The translations under genes were made by a program, and so were the position numbers. Shown here piece after piece: positions 42,652 through 51,647 of a stretch of DNA of 64,000 nt. Source of the DNA: Labrenzia sp. 011. Its GTDB lineage: Bacteria; Pseudomonadota; Alphaproteobacteria; Rhizobiales; Stappiaceae. The stretch lies in assembly GCF_003075075.1 (NCBI RefSeq), contig NZ_QCYM01000004.1, positions 216,038 through 280,037 of the forward strand, read 5' to 3'. Position 1 is the stretch's first letter; each line of letters starts with the position of its first letter. A model generated the notes under the pieces. It made no database searches. It saw nothing but the letters and a program-made list of their open reading frames with translations, and had not been told where the DNA came from.

Positions 42652-44445
42652 ATGATCCGCAGCACACCTGCAAACACGCCCCTTTGGCGAACGGCGATGA
42701 TCGTATCGGCCGTCACCCTCGTTGTCTTCCATCTCGGGCTGATCTTTTCCGGGCTGGTTCCCAATCTGGTCAGCCGCCCGCTGCATCTTGCCCTGGCGCT
42801 GCCCTGGATTTTCGTCTTCGCGGGCGGGGGACAGATCCGGCGTGTGAGCGGGGCGTTTTTCTGCATTGCGGGAATTGCCGCCTGCCTCTGGGTCGCCGTC
42901 AATCAGTCGACGTTGTCCGACCAGTACGGATTTCTCGAGGGCAATTTCCAGCGGGTCATTGCCGTCGTGCTGCTGGGAACCGTCCTGGAAGGGGCGCGCC
43001 GTGCCATCGGCTGGCCTTTGCCGGTGGTTGCCGCGCTCGCGCTCGCCTACGGTCTGTTCGGGCGGCACATACCGGGGGAATTCGGACATTCCGGAACACC
43101 GGTCGCCAGCTTTCTGGGAACATTGACAATCGCGGAAGGGGGCATCTGGGGAAGTCTGACCGGCGTTTCGGTCAATGTGGTGGCGATTTTCGTGATCTTC
43201 GGGGCGGTCCTGAACGCAGGGGAGGCCGGGCAGGGCTTCATGAATGTCGCCGCCGCGGCGGCGGGCCGGCTGAAGGGGGGCGCTGCCAAGGTCTCCGTCC
43301 TGTCCTCGGCGCTGTTCGGATCGATCTCCGGATCGGCGTCCGCCAATGTGGCCTCCACCGGCGCGATCACGCTGCCTGCAATGACCCGGCTTGGCTATCC
43401 GAAGAGACTGGCCGGTGCTGTCGAGGCGGTGGCCTCCTCGGGCGGGCAGATCATGCCGCCGCTGATGGGGGCCGGGGCCTTCGTCATGGTCGAACTCACC
43501 CGGGTTCCCTACATCCAGATCATGGCAGCCGCGCTGCTTCCCGCCGTTTTGTATTTCTTCGCCGTGTGGGTGGGAATCAATGCCTATGCGCGCCGTTTCG
43601 ACCTTGCCTCGATCGCACGGGAAGACCAGCCGCGGCTGAGGCAGGTCGCCATCACCTCGGCGTTTTTCCTGGTGCCGTTTGCAGTGCTGCTCTACGGGAT
43701 GTTCGTTGCCCGCTATACGCCGCAATACGCGGCCTGCATTGCTATCCTGGCCGGTTTCGTTCTTCTCTTTTTCAATGCCGGCGGCACCTTCGACCGCCGG
43801 GAGATCCTTCGCCGCCTGGAAGAAGCGGTCGTGAACGCGGCGCGTCAGGTTTCGGTCATTGCGGCGATCATCGTCTGCGCGTCGATCATCATCGGCGTTC
43901 TGGCGATTACAGGGCTGGGAGTGAAGATCACCTCGCTGATCCTGTCCGGCTCGGGCGGCTATCTGTGGCCGTCGCTGTTTCTGACGGCGCTGGCCTGTCT
44001 CGTTCTGGGCATGGAGGTGCCGACGACCGCCGCCTACGTCATATGCGTGTCCGTCGCCGGTCCCGCGCTGATGCAGCAGGGGCTGGAGCCGTTGCAGGCG
44101 CATCTCTTCGTGTTCTGGTTCGCCTTGCTCTCGACCATCACGCCGCCGGTGTGCGGTGCGGTCTTCATCGCAGCGGGCATGGTGGGGGAAAACTGGCTCA
44201 AGGTCGCGCTGACGGCCATGGCGCTGGGGATCGGTCTTTATGTCATTCCGCTCGCGATGATCGCCAATCCGTCCGTCATCGCATTGGCGGCGTCGCCGGT
44301 TGCCGCGATCGTGTCCGCCGTGAAAATCGGCGTCGGGCTCGGGCTCATGTCCTTCGGCATTATCGGCTACAGAAAATTCTGGCAGCAGCTGCTCGCGACG
44401 GGCGGCGGTCTCGCCGTGATCTTCGTCGGCGGAAACCTGATATAA
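42652..44445 (+). CDS. TRAP transporter fused permease (4TM+12TM, TAXI type)
   Basis: A 597-residue inner-membrane protein with about sixteen hydrophobic segments, corresponding to DctQ- and DctM-like parts in one chain, as usual in TAXI systems. Landmarks are FGSISGSASANVASTGAITLPAMTRLGYPKRLAGAVEAVASSGGQIMPPLMGAGAF and CLVLGMEVPTTAAYVICVSVAGPAL, typical of the DctM family. It uses a Na+ gradient with the binding protein 146 bp upstream. The start at 42652 is preferred over 42553. Confidence 0.93.
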   Translation: MIRSTPANTPLWRTAMIVSAVTLVVFHLGLIFSGLVPNLVSRPLHLALALPWIFVFAGGGQIRRVSGAFFCIAGIAACLWVAVNQSTLSDQYGFLEGNFQRVIAVVLLGTVLEGARRAIGWPLPVVAALALAYGLFGRHIPGEFGHSGTPVASFLGTLTIAEGGIWGSLTGVSVNVVAIFVIFGAVLNAGEAGQGFMNVAAAAAGRLKGGAAKVSVLSSALFGSISGSASANVASTGAITLPAMTRLGYPKRLAGAVEAVASSGGQIMPPLMGAGAFVMVELTRVPYIQIMAAALLPAVLYFFAVWVGINAYARRFDLASIAREDQPRLRQVAITSAFFLVPFAVLLYGMFVARYTPQYAACIAILAGFVLLFFNAGGTFDRREILRRLEEAVVNAARQVSVIAAIIVCASIIIGVLAITGLGVKITSLILSGSGGYLWPSLFLTALACLVLGMEVPTTAAYVICVSVAGPALMQQGLEPLQAHLFVFWFALLSTITPPVCGAVFIAAGMVGENWLKVALTAMALGIGLYVIPLAMIANPSVIALAASPVAAIVSAVKIGVGLGLMSFGIIGYRKFWQQLLATGGGLAVIFVGGNLI

Positions 44446-44483
44446 GCACGGCGCAACACGGAGCCGGCGACATGCGGGCTGTG

Positions 44484-44960
44484 TCAGTCGCCGTCCGTCC
44501 GGCATAGTGGGAAGGGACGCTGTTCGGCGATGGCTTCCATCGCGAAGTAGGAAGTGACGTTTTCCAGCTCCACCTGCGAAATGAGACGCTGGTAGATCGC
44601 GTCGTAGCTGGTCATGTCGCGTGTCACCACCTTGATGAGGTAGTCATAGTCCCCTCCGATCCGGTAGAAGTCGACCACATTGGGAATGGATGATACATGC
44701 TCCCGGAACGTCGCCAGCCAGCTGGAGGAATGATGCCGGGTGCGGATCATCATGATGACCACGAGGCCGGCGCCCAGTTTTTCCCGGTTCAGCAACACCG
44801 TCTGGTTGCGGATGGCTCCCGCCGCTTCCAGCGCCTTCAGGCGTCGCCAGCAGGCGTTCTGGGACAGGCCGATATTGTCCGCCAGTTCCCGCTGGGACTG
44901 GGCCGCATTTCGCTGAAGTTCTTCCAGAATACGGCAATCTATTTGATCTAGTTTTATCAT
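44484..44960 (-). CDS. Lrp/AsnC family transcriptional regulator
   Basis: A 158-residue regulator with an N-terminal winged helix-turn-helix (LDQIDCRILEELQRNAAQSQRELADNIGLSQNACWRRLKALEAAG) and a C-terminal ligand-binding RAM domain (HVSSIPNVVDFYRIGGDYDYLIKVVTRDM). Such proteins sense amino acids. It is divergent from the class V PLP gene with only about 50 bp between starts, so it very probably controls the operon that begins at 45 kb. Confidence 0.93.
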   Translation of the reverse strand: MIKLDQIDCRILEELQRNAAQSQRELADNIGLSQNACWRRLKALEAAGAIRNQTVLLNREKLGAGLVVIMMIRTRHHSSSWLATFREHVSSIPNVVDFYRIGGDYDYLIKVVTRDMTSYDAIYQRLISQVELENVTSYFAMEAIAEQRPFPLCRTDGD

Positions 44961-44972
44961 ATATTTCCGTTC

Positions 44973-45001
44973 GTATGACCCAATTTACCGGTGGTATGGC
45001 C
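44973..45001 (+). promoter_or_regulatory. Direct repeat GTATGRCC, candidate Lrp operator
   Basis: GTATGACC (44973-44980) and GTATGGCC (44994-45001) are repeated 21 bp apart, two helical turns, in the short divergent gap. That places both on one DNA face, as for Lrp-type multimers. Confidence 0.4.
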
Positions 45002-45012
45002 AAAAAACTGTG

Positions 45013-46554
45013 ATGAATTCACTCTGTTTGAATGTCAAGATTGCATGCATGAACGACAGAATACAAGCCATCGAACCGGAAACAGCCGCTGCGTGCCAGG
45101 GGAGCGTTCTGGACGCATTCCGGGACACCTTGCGTGTCTCTGATCTTGTCGAGGCGCTGCGGGACGGCCTGATCGGCGAGGATGCCCTGGTGCCGGGTCT
45201 CGATGGTCCGAAGAGACTCGTCTATGCGGATTACGTCGCCTCGGGCCGGGCGCTGAGCCAGATCGAGGACTTCATCCGCGACCAGGTGCTGCCCTATTAC
45301 GCCAACAGTCACACACAGGCGTCTTATTGTGGCGCCTTTGTTACCCGGTTGCGCTCCCGGGTCCGGGCGGAGATCGCCCGCATTACCGGCGCCGGCGAGG
45401 GGTATTCGGTCGTCTTCACGGGATCGGGCTCGACCGCCGGACTGAACCGGATCGTCATGCTTCTGGACATACCCCGGATCGTTGCATCCGGCGGACGGGC
45501 CGTCGTCCTGATCGGTCCCTACGAACATCATTCCAATCTTCTGCCCTGGCGCGAAAGCGGCGCGGAGGTGATCGAGATCGCGGAAGATCCCCGCGGTGGT
45601 GTGGATCTGGCCGTTCTCGAAAGCCGTCTTCGCGAGAATGCGGGGGCGGACCTGCTGGTCGGCGCCTTCGGGTCGGCGTCGAATGTCACCGGCATACTGA
45701 CCGACGACATTTCTGTCACGCGGATGCTGAAGAAGCACGGCGCGCTGGCGATCTGGGACTACGGCTGCTCCGGCCCCTATGTGCCGATGCGCATGGAAGC
45801 GGGAACGGATGCGGCCAAGGACGCACTCGTCTTCTCGCCGCACAAGTTTCCGGGCGGTCCGGGCGGATCCGGGGTCATGATTGTCCGGGATGCGGTTGCG
45901 CGGCGGCAGACACCGACCCTGCCGGGCGGCGGCACCGTGTCCTTCGTGTCTCCCTGGGATCACATCTATTCCTCCAGCCTGGAGCACCGCGAAGAAGGCG
46001 GGACGCCGAATGTCCTGGGAGACATCCGCGCCGGTCTCGCACTGATGGTCAAGGATGCGCTGGACCCGGTCTGGCTGGCCGAGCGTCAGCAGGAGTTGCG
46101 CGCCCGGGCGCTGGCGGTCTGGCGGAACAATCCGTATCTCCACCTGCTTGGCCGCGCGGACGCCAGGGCCCTGCCGATATTCTCCTTCCAGGTGCGCGAT
46201 GCGGCCGGGAATCTGGTTCATCACCAGCTCTTCACGCGGATGCTTTCGGATGTCTACGGAATCCAGGCGCGTGGGGGATGTGCCTGTGCCGGATCCTATG
46301 CCCATGCGCTTCTCGATATCGACCGGGAAGCCTCGGCCGGCATCAAAAAGGCGCTCGATGCGGGGGAGGAGATTGAAAAGCCGGGATGGGTCCGGCTAAA
46401 CTTGTCTCCGCTGATGCGTGATGAGAAAGTGGATTTCGTCATCGCATCGGTGGATCGACTGGCCCGGGAACAGGCGGCTTTTTCCAGGCATTACGTGGCC
46501 GACATCTCGAATGGCCGCTTCTCCGCGACGCTCCTCGAAAAGGCCGTGCCCTGA
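45013..46554 (+). CDS. Class V aminotransferase-fold PLP enzyme (cysteine-desulfurase-like)
   Basis: A PLP enzyme of 513 residues from ATG 45013 (ATG 45049 is also possible). Cofactor-site features are HTQASYCGAFVTRLR, TGSGSTAGLNRIV, IGPYEHHSNLLPWRESGAEV and the Schiff-base lysine in FSPHKFPGGPGGSG (Lys278). Near the C-terminus ARGGCACAGSYAH holds Cys423 and Cys425, where desulfurases carry the catalytic cysteine. Desulfurase, C-S lyase or aminotransferase activity are all possible. It is the first gene of the operon controlled by the divergent Lrp regulator, with zero gap to the MFS gene. Confidence 0.85.
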   Translation: MNSLCLNVKIACMNDRIQAIEPETAAACQGSVLDAFRDTLRVSDLVEALRDGLIGEDALVPGLDGPKRLVYADYVASGRALSQIEDFIRDQVLPYYANSHTQASYCGAFVTRLRSRVRAEIARITGAGEGYSVVFTGSGSTAGLNRIVMLLDIPRIVASGGRAVVLIGPYEHHSNLLPWRESGAEVIEIAEDPRGGVDLAVLESRLRENAGADLLVGAFGSASNVTGILTDDISVTRMLKKHGALAIWDYGCSGPYVPMRMEAGTDAAKDALVFSPHKFPGGPGGSGVMIVRDAVARRQTPTLPGGGTVSFVSPWDHIYSSSLEHREEGGTPNVLGDIRAGLALMVKDALDPVWLAERQQELRARALAVWRNNPYLHLLGRADARALPIFSFQVRDAAGNLVHHQLFTRMLSDVYGIQARGGCACAGSYAHALLDIDREASAGIKKALDAGEEIEKPGWVRLNLSPLMRDEKVDFVIASVDRLAREQAAFSRHYVADISNGRFSATLLEKAVP

Positions 46555-47865
46555 ATGTTGAACCCGCTCCGTCACAGCACCTTCCGCTATCTTTTCGCTT
46601 CGCAGGTCCTGTCTCTCACGGGCGTGGGGCTGATGACGGCGGGACTGTCGCTGGCGGCCTGGCGGATCGGCGGAGCGAGTCAGGCCGGGCCGATCCTGGG
46701 ACTGTTCTTCGCCCTCAAGATGATCGCCTATGTCGGGTTTTCCCCCCTGGCCCAGGCCGCGCTGTCGCGCATTCCGCGGTTGCGCGCCCTGATCGGTCTG
46801 GATGTGTCGCGGCTGTTGTTCATGGTGCCCCTGGCCCTTGCGTCCTCCTGGTGGGAGATCGCGGTGCTGGCCTTCCTGTTTTTCGCCGTTTCTTCCGCTT
46901 TCACGCCGCTGTTTCAGGCAATGATACCCGCCGTTCTGCCGGACAAGGAAACCTATTCGGAGGCGCTGGCTCTCTCCCGGATCGCCTACACGCTGGAAAG
47001 CATCCTGACGCCCATTCTCGTCGGGGCGGCGCTGATGTTCATGCATACGGAATATCTTTTCGGTCTTGCCGCGCTGGGGTTCGTCGGATCTGCCGTCTGC
47101 ATCCTGCTGTCCCGCGCGGGACGCGAAGTGCAGACCCACAATCAGGATCCGTTCCTGACGCGTGCGGTGCGCGGGTTGTGGATCTATGCCCGCACGCCCC
47201 GGCTGCGGGGTCTGTTCGTCCTGAATTTCGGCCTTTCCCTGGTCATGGCCTGGATCCTGGTCAATACCATCGTCTATGCCGGATCGCGATTTGAAGATGC
47301 CGAACGGGTCTATCCCTGGCTGATGGGGGGATATGGCGTGGGGGCTGCTCTCATGGCCTTCGTTCTGCCGTCCCTGCTGCGCAACTTTCCCGAGCGGCAG
47401 GTCATGGCGGCTGGGACGTTCATTTTTGCCGTGTTTTCGCCCCTGATCCTGCTGGAGCCAACCCTGCCGGAACTGGTGGTGCTCTGGGGCGCGTTCGGCG
47501 CCGCCTGTACGTTGACGCTGACGCCGGGCGGCCTGGTGCTGACGCGCTCGGCGTCCGACGCCGACCGGCCGGCAGTGTTCGCGGCGCAATTTTCGCTTTC
47601 TCACGCGGGCTGGCTGGTGGCCTATCCGCTTGCCGGCTGGATGGGGGCAGCCTTCGCACCTGCATCGGCCCTGATCATGCTGGCGATCCTGGCGTCCCTC
47701 GTGACAATCGCCGGTCTCGCGGTGTGGCCGGCAAAGGATCCGGACCTGCGCGAGCACAGTCACCCGGATCTGCCGCCGGACCACCCGCATATCGTGAGCG
47801 CCCACCGGGGCGTCCATGCCCACCCCTTTTACATCGACGAACTGCATCCGCGCTGGGATGCCTGA
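46555..47865 (+). CDS. MFS transporter with His-rich C-terminal tail
   Basis: A 436-residue protein with about eleven to twelve hydrophobic segments of MFS type; the first half contains LFASQVLSLTGVGLMTAGLSL. After the last helix a soluble tail of 35 residues has many histidines (EHSHPDLPPDHPH, HRGVHAHPF) and ends IDELHPRW. Such tails occur in NreB-like metal exporters and suggest metal binding or a chelated substrate, but this is inference. Its ATG immediately follows the stop of the PLP gene. Confidence 0.85.
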   Translation: MLNPLRHSTFRYLFASQVLSLTGVGLMTAGLSLAAWRIGGASQAGPILGLFFALKMIAYVGFSPLAQAALSRIPRLRALIGLDVSRLLFMVPLALASSWWEIAVLAFLFFAVSSAFTPLFQAMIPAVLPDKETYSEALALSRIAYTLESILTPILVGAALMFMHTEYLFGLAALGFVGSAVCILLSRAGREVQTHNQDPFLTRAVRGLWIYARTPRLRGLFVLNFGLSLVMAWILVNTIVYAGSRFEDAERVYPWLMGGYGVGAALMAFVLPSLLRNFPERQVMAAGTFIFAVFSPLILLEPTLPELVVLWGAFGAACTLTLTPGGLVLTRSASDADRPAVFAAQFSLSHAGWLVAYPLAGWMGAAFAPASALIMLAILASLVTIAGLAVWPAKDPDLREHSHPDLPPDHPHIVSAHRGVHAHPFYIDELHPRWDA

Positions 47866-47899
47866 GAAGACCGCTTTACGGGTATTGAAGGATTGACTG

Positions 47900-49387
47900 A
47901 TGTCTGAATCGAGTTCCACGTTTCCCCTGGATGGCGCCGGCCTGACAGTTCTGGAAGACCGGCTGCGGGAAAACCTGGAATATCTGTGCTGGCCGGGGAA
48001 ATCCTGGGTGCCGCCGAAACAGGCGGACGGGGAACCGGTGAACGATGTGGTCATCATCGGCGGCGGCATGTGCGGCATGGTGGCCTGGCTGGCCCTGCGT
48101 ACCGGCGGCGTCTCCGGCGTCCGGGTTTTCGACCGCAATCCGCAAGGCCTCGAGGGACCGTGGCTGAACTATGCCCGGATGGAAACGCTGCGTTCTCCCA
48201 AGACGCTGACCGGCCCCGCCTTCGGTCACGGCATGCTCACCTTCCAGGCCTGGTACAGGGCGCAATTCGGCACGAAGGCCTGGGAAGAGCTGGACAAGGC
48301 TCCCCGTCCCATGTGGATGGACTATCTGAAATGGTACCGCAAGGTTCTCGACATTCCGGTTGAAAACGGCGTGTCCCTGGACCGTGTGGAGCCGGAGGGC
48401 GATCTTCTGCGCCTGCATCTGACGGGGGCGGAGACGGCCTCCATCCTGGCGCGCAAGCTTGTGATGGCAACGGGCCGGGACGGCACCGGTGTTCCCAACA
48501 TCCCGGGTTTCATGGAAGGGATTTCCCGTAAATACTGGGCTCACAGCTCGGACGAAATCGATTTCGCCGCGCTCAAGGGGAAAAAGGTGGCGGTCGTCGG
48601 TGTCGGCGCCTCGGCAGTGGACAATGCGGCGGAGGCACTCGAGCATGGGGCCGGCGAAGTGCGCCATCTGGTCCGGCGCAAGGAGATGCCCACCATCAAC
48701 AAGATGATGGGCATCGGCAGCTACGGGTTCACGGCCGGTTACGGTGCCATGCCGGACGAATGGCGCTGGCGCTTCATGAACTATTCCTTTGTCACCCAGA
48801 CCCCGCCGCCGCGCGGCTCGACCCTGAGGGTCTCCCGCCATGACAACGCCCATTTCCATTTCGACATGCCAGTGCGGAAGGTGGAGGAAACCGGCAGCGG
48901 CCTGAAACTGAGCCTTGGCGAGACGTCCGTCTATCACGCGGATTATCTCATCCTCGGCACCGGCTTTTCCGTCGATCCCATGGCGCGTTCCGAATTCGGT
49001 CCCGCGGCCGGAGAGATCGCTCTCTGGCGCGATGTCTATCAGCCGCCTTCCGGAGAGGAGAACCGGGACCTCGGGCTGTTTCCCTATCTGAACCAGGACT
49101 TCACCTTCCGGGAAAAGACGCTCGGAAACGCTCCCTGGCTGTCCAATGTCTATTGCTTCAACTACGGCGCCACGGCGAGCCTCGGCAAGGTTTCCGGCGA
49201 TATTCCGGGCATTTCGGAAGGGGCGGCCTGGCTGGCCAGATCCATTGCGGCCGGACTTTATTGCGAGGACATCGGAGCGCATTGGCAGGCCTTCCTGGAT
49301 TATGAGACACCCGAGCTGACCGGCGACGAATGGACGCCGACCGCCTTGCCCCAACAGGAACCGGAAGCCGCAGAGGCCGTATCGTGA
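47900..49387 (+). CDS. FAD/NAD(P)-binding oxidoreductase (flavin monooxygenase-like)
   Basis: A 495-residue two-dinucleotide-fold enzyme. FAD binding is at VVIIGGGMCGM (about 51-60) and NADPH binding at VAVVGVGASAVDNA (about 231-244), with YLILGTGFSVDP as the ATG-like motif between domains. The architecture matches flavin N-hydroxylating/SidA-IucD-type or COG2072 monooxygenases. It may hydroxylate or oxidise an amine in the pathway. 34 bp after the MFS gene; its TGA overlaps the GTG of the next gene. Confidence 0.83.
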   Translation: MSESSSTFPLDGAGLTVLEDRLRENLEYLCWPGKSWVPPKQADGEPVNDVVIIGGGMCGMVAWLALRTGGVSGVRVFDRNPQGLEGPWLNYARMETLRSPKTLTGPAFGHGMLTFQAWYRAQFGTKAWEELDKAPRPMWMDYLKWYRKVLDIPVENGVSLDRVEPEGDLLRLHLTGAETASILARKLVMATGRDGTGVPNIPGFMEGISRKYWAHSSDEIDFAALKGKKVAVVGVGASAVDNAAEALEHGAGEVRHLVRRKEMPTINKMMGIGSYGFTAGYGAMPDEWRWRFMNYSFVTQTPPPRGSTLRVSRHDNAHFHFDMPVRKVEETGSGLKLSLGETSVYHADYLILGTGFSVDPMARSEFGPAAGEIALWRDVYQPPSGEENRDLGLFPYLNQDFTFREKTLGNAPWLSNVYCFNYGATASLGKVSGDIPGISEGAAWLARSIAAGLYCEDIGAHWQAFLDYETPELTGDEWTPTALPQQEPEAAEAVS

Positions 49388-49881
49388 GCAGTGAAACATT
49401 GACCGGAAACACTCTTGTGGACCTGTCGGACATAGCGGCGGGAAGTCCTGTGGCCGCGGCCATGGAGGGGCGTGCCAACATCATCGCCTTGTCCGGAACG
49501 ACCGAGGAAGCGGTTCTCAAGCCTCAGGAGACGGGGGCGTGGTCGCATGACGTGCGCGCGGCGCTTGCCGCCCGCATCGCGGCGCTGAATGGCGAAACCG
49601 CACTGGCGGACCGCTATTGCGCGCTGATTGCCGATGCAGGCATCGCCGATCTTGCGGATCCTCTCAGCTCCGGCAAGGGGCAGGGGCTGGAAACGGTCTG
49701 CGACTTTATGGACAAGGTGGCGGTGCAGACACGCGATGTCGATGCGCGTGATATCAGGTCTCTGCAGGAGGCCGGCATTTCCGATGCGGATATCGTCCGG
49801 CTTTGCGAGATCAATGCCTTCATGGCCTATCAGGTGCGCGTACTGGCCGGGATCCGGCTGATGAAGGAGGGGCGGGCATGA
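49384..49881 (+). CDS. Carboxymuconolactone-decarboxylase-domain protein, CxxC-less
   Basis: A 165-residue helical protein starting with GTG that overlaps the FAD gene's stop (GTGA). The helical pattern (DVRAALAARIAALNGETALADRYCALIADAG, LQEAGISDADIVRLCEINAFMAYQVRVLAGI) fits the CMD/AhpD fold, but the CxxC redox pair is absent. I recall pairs of such proteins (the Avi_7170/Avi_7169-type families) together in rhizobial operons; here it lies next to an AhpD-like gene. It may be a structural partner or bind substrate. Confidence 0.65.
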   Translation: MSSETLTGNTLVDLSDIAAGSPVAAAMEGRANIIALSGTTEEAVLKPQETGAWSHDVRAALAARIAALNGETALADRYCALIADAGIADLADPLSSGKGQGLETVCDFMDKVAVQTRDVDARDIRSLQEAGISDADIVRLCEINAFMAYQVRVLAGIRLMKEGRA

Positions 49882-50462
49882 GCGATGTCATCCGCAAGTT
49901 CACCCGTACCGTTCCCGACTGGCGGCCGAGGGTCGCGCCGATCAGGCTGGAGGATGCGACGCCGGAGCAGCTCGAAGCGCTTCAGGTGACGCCGTCCAAC
50001 ACGAAGATTTCCGCCTATGTGCTGACCCTGGCCCATGACGTGGAGACCCTGAAGGTGCGCTCGCCGCTGTTCAACGGCATCATGTACGACAAGGGTGGTC
50101 TTTCCCGCGAGGAACGCGAGCTTGGCGCCCTGGCGGCCTCGATGGTCAATCACTGCATCTATTGCGCTGCGGTCCATGCCGGCCGTCACGCCCAGATCGC
50201 CAAGGACACTTCCGTCACCGACGAACTCTTCGCCAAGGGGACGAAAGCCGAACTATCTCCGCGCGACCGGGCGATCTTCGACTTCGCTCATGCATTGTCC
50301 CAGACGCCGTCCGAGGCAAGCGCGGAGCAGATGTCGGCGCTGCGCGACGCAGGACTGGACGAAGCGGAAATTCTCGATCTCATCCTGTCCGCATCGCTGT
50401 TCGGCTGGGCCAACAGGCTGATGCATGTTCTCGGCGACCCGGTGCGGAAAGGCGGTGCATGA
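49878..50462 (+). CDS. AhpD-like peroxidase-related protein
   Basis: A 194-residue CMD-family protein with the redox motif NHCIYCAAVH (Cys93, Cys96, His100), the CxxCxxxH pattern of AhpD-type disulfide reductases, and the following SP-RDRAIFDFAHALS and LDEAEILDLILSASLFGWANRLMHVLG helices. It could remove peroxide made by the flavoenzyme. Its ATG overlaps the stop of the preceding CMD gene (ATGA) and its stop overlaps the next gene. Confidence 0.85.
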   Translation: MSDVIRKFTRTVPDWRPRVAPIRLEDATPEQLEALQVTPSNTKISAYVLTLAHDVETLKVRSPLFNGIMYDKGGLSREERELGALAASMVNHCIYCAAVHAGRHAQIAKDTSVTDELFAKGTKAELSPRDRAIFDFAHALSQTPSEASAEQMSALRDAGLDEAEILDLILSASLFGWANRLMHVLGDPVRKGGA

Positions 50463-51571
50463 TGAAGGACGGTCCGTTGAAAGTCGGCATAGCAGGCGCG
50501 GGATCGATCGCGTTCGCAACGGCGGCGCTGCTGCATCAGATGGGGCATGCCCCGATGCTCTGGTCGCCGTCGGGCGCGGGAACCGAGGGACTGCGTGCAG
50601 GCGGCGCGCTCAGGGCGACGGGGGCGATCGAGACCACCTTCACACCGGCGCTTGCCGGAGACGCCTGTGAACTGGCATCGGAATGTGACGTGATCGTCCT
50701 GGCAATCCCGGGCTATGGGCACAAGGCCGTCATGGACAGCCTGATCCCTTGCCTGCGCGCCGGCCAGCCGGTCATCATTTCCTCGCACGCATCCTTCGGC
50801 GCGCTCTATCTGGCCGACCAGCTGAAGGCGAGGGGCATCGATCTTCCGGTCACGGCATGGGGCACCACGGTGGTGACCGGCCGCAAACAGGCCCCGGATC
50901 ATGTCCAGGTCAACACCGTGCGGTCGCTTGTCGACCTGTGTACGGTTCCTGCGGCGGAAAGCGACGCGGGCAAGGCCCTGTGCGAGCAGCTCTTCGGCGA
51001 GCGCTTCAATCTTCGCGACGGTCTGCTGGCGATCACGCTTTCCAATCTCAATCCCCAGAACCATATGGGCATCGCGCTTGCCAATGCCACCCGGATGGAA
51101 AAGGGCGAGACCTGGGGACAGGGGGAGCATGTGACGCCGAATGTCGGGCGCCTGCTGGAAGCGCTTGACCGGGAACGGCTTGCCATCGCGGACAAGCTCG
51201 GCCTGCCGGTCCGTACCATCTTCGAGCATTTCCATCTGTCGTTCCACGTGCCGGTGGCGTCCATCAGCGAGATGAACCAGCAGATGCACGAACTGGGCCG
51301 CGGCGGCATGGGGCCGGCAACGGCAGACAGCCGCTATGTGACCGAAGACGTGCCCTTCGGACTGGCGGTTACGGTCGCATTGGGGCGAATGTCCGGTTGT
51401 CCGGCCGTGCTGCACCAGGCGGGAGTTGAAATTTTTTCGGCCATGTACGGACGAGACTTTTTTGGTGAGAATGACCTGCTTCCGGCCATCGGCCTGGAGC
51501 GCATGAATCTGGACGACTTGTGTCAGGCGGCCTCGTCGGGGCGCCTGCCGGAAGGGGGCGGACGGGCCTAG
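50459..51571 (+). CDS. Octopine/nopaline dehydrogenase-family NAD(P) enzyme
   Basis: A 370-residue protein with an N-terminal Rossmann motif VGIAGAGSIAFA (residues 9-20) and a C-terminal octopine-dehydrogenase domain whose LSNLNPQNHMGIALAN carries the conserved His202. These enzymes join an amino acid with an alpha-keto acid by reductive condensation or oxidise the product (opine) back. No opine is visible, but the linked importer and Lrp regulator favour catabolism. Four-base overlap with the upstream gene shows it belongs to the operon. Confidence 0.88.
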   Translation: MMKDGPLKVGIAGAGSIAFATAALLHQMGHAPMLWSPSGAGTEGLRAGGALRATGAIETTFTPALAGDACELASECDVIVLAIPGYGHKAVMDSLIPCLRAGQPVIISSHASFGALYLADQLKARGIDLPVTAWGTTVVTGRKQAPDHVQVNTVRSLVDLCTVPAAESDAGKALCEQLFGERFNLRDGLLAITLSNLNPQNHMGIALANATRMEKGETWGQGEHVTPNVGRLLEALDRERLAIADKLGLPVRTIFEHFHLSFHVPVASISEMNQQMHELGRGGMGPATADSRYVTEDVPFGLAVTVALGRMSGCPAVLHQAGVEIFSAMYGRDFFGENDLLPAIGLERMNLDDLCQAASSGRLPEGGGRA

Positions 51572-51647
51572 CCCGTTCCGGCCATCAGAGGGGACTGGTC
51601 CACAAAACATAAAAGATCATCGCGTGGACAAATAGCGGAGAAACTTC

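Noticed and set aside
42463..44505. 680-codon minus-strand frame opposite the TRAP permease
   Set aside because: Highly charged, low-complexity translation antisense to a well-supported membrane protein gene.
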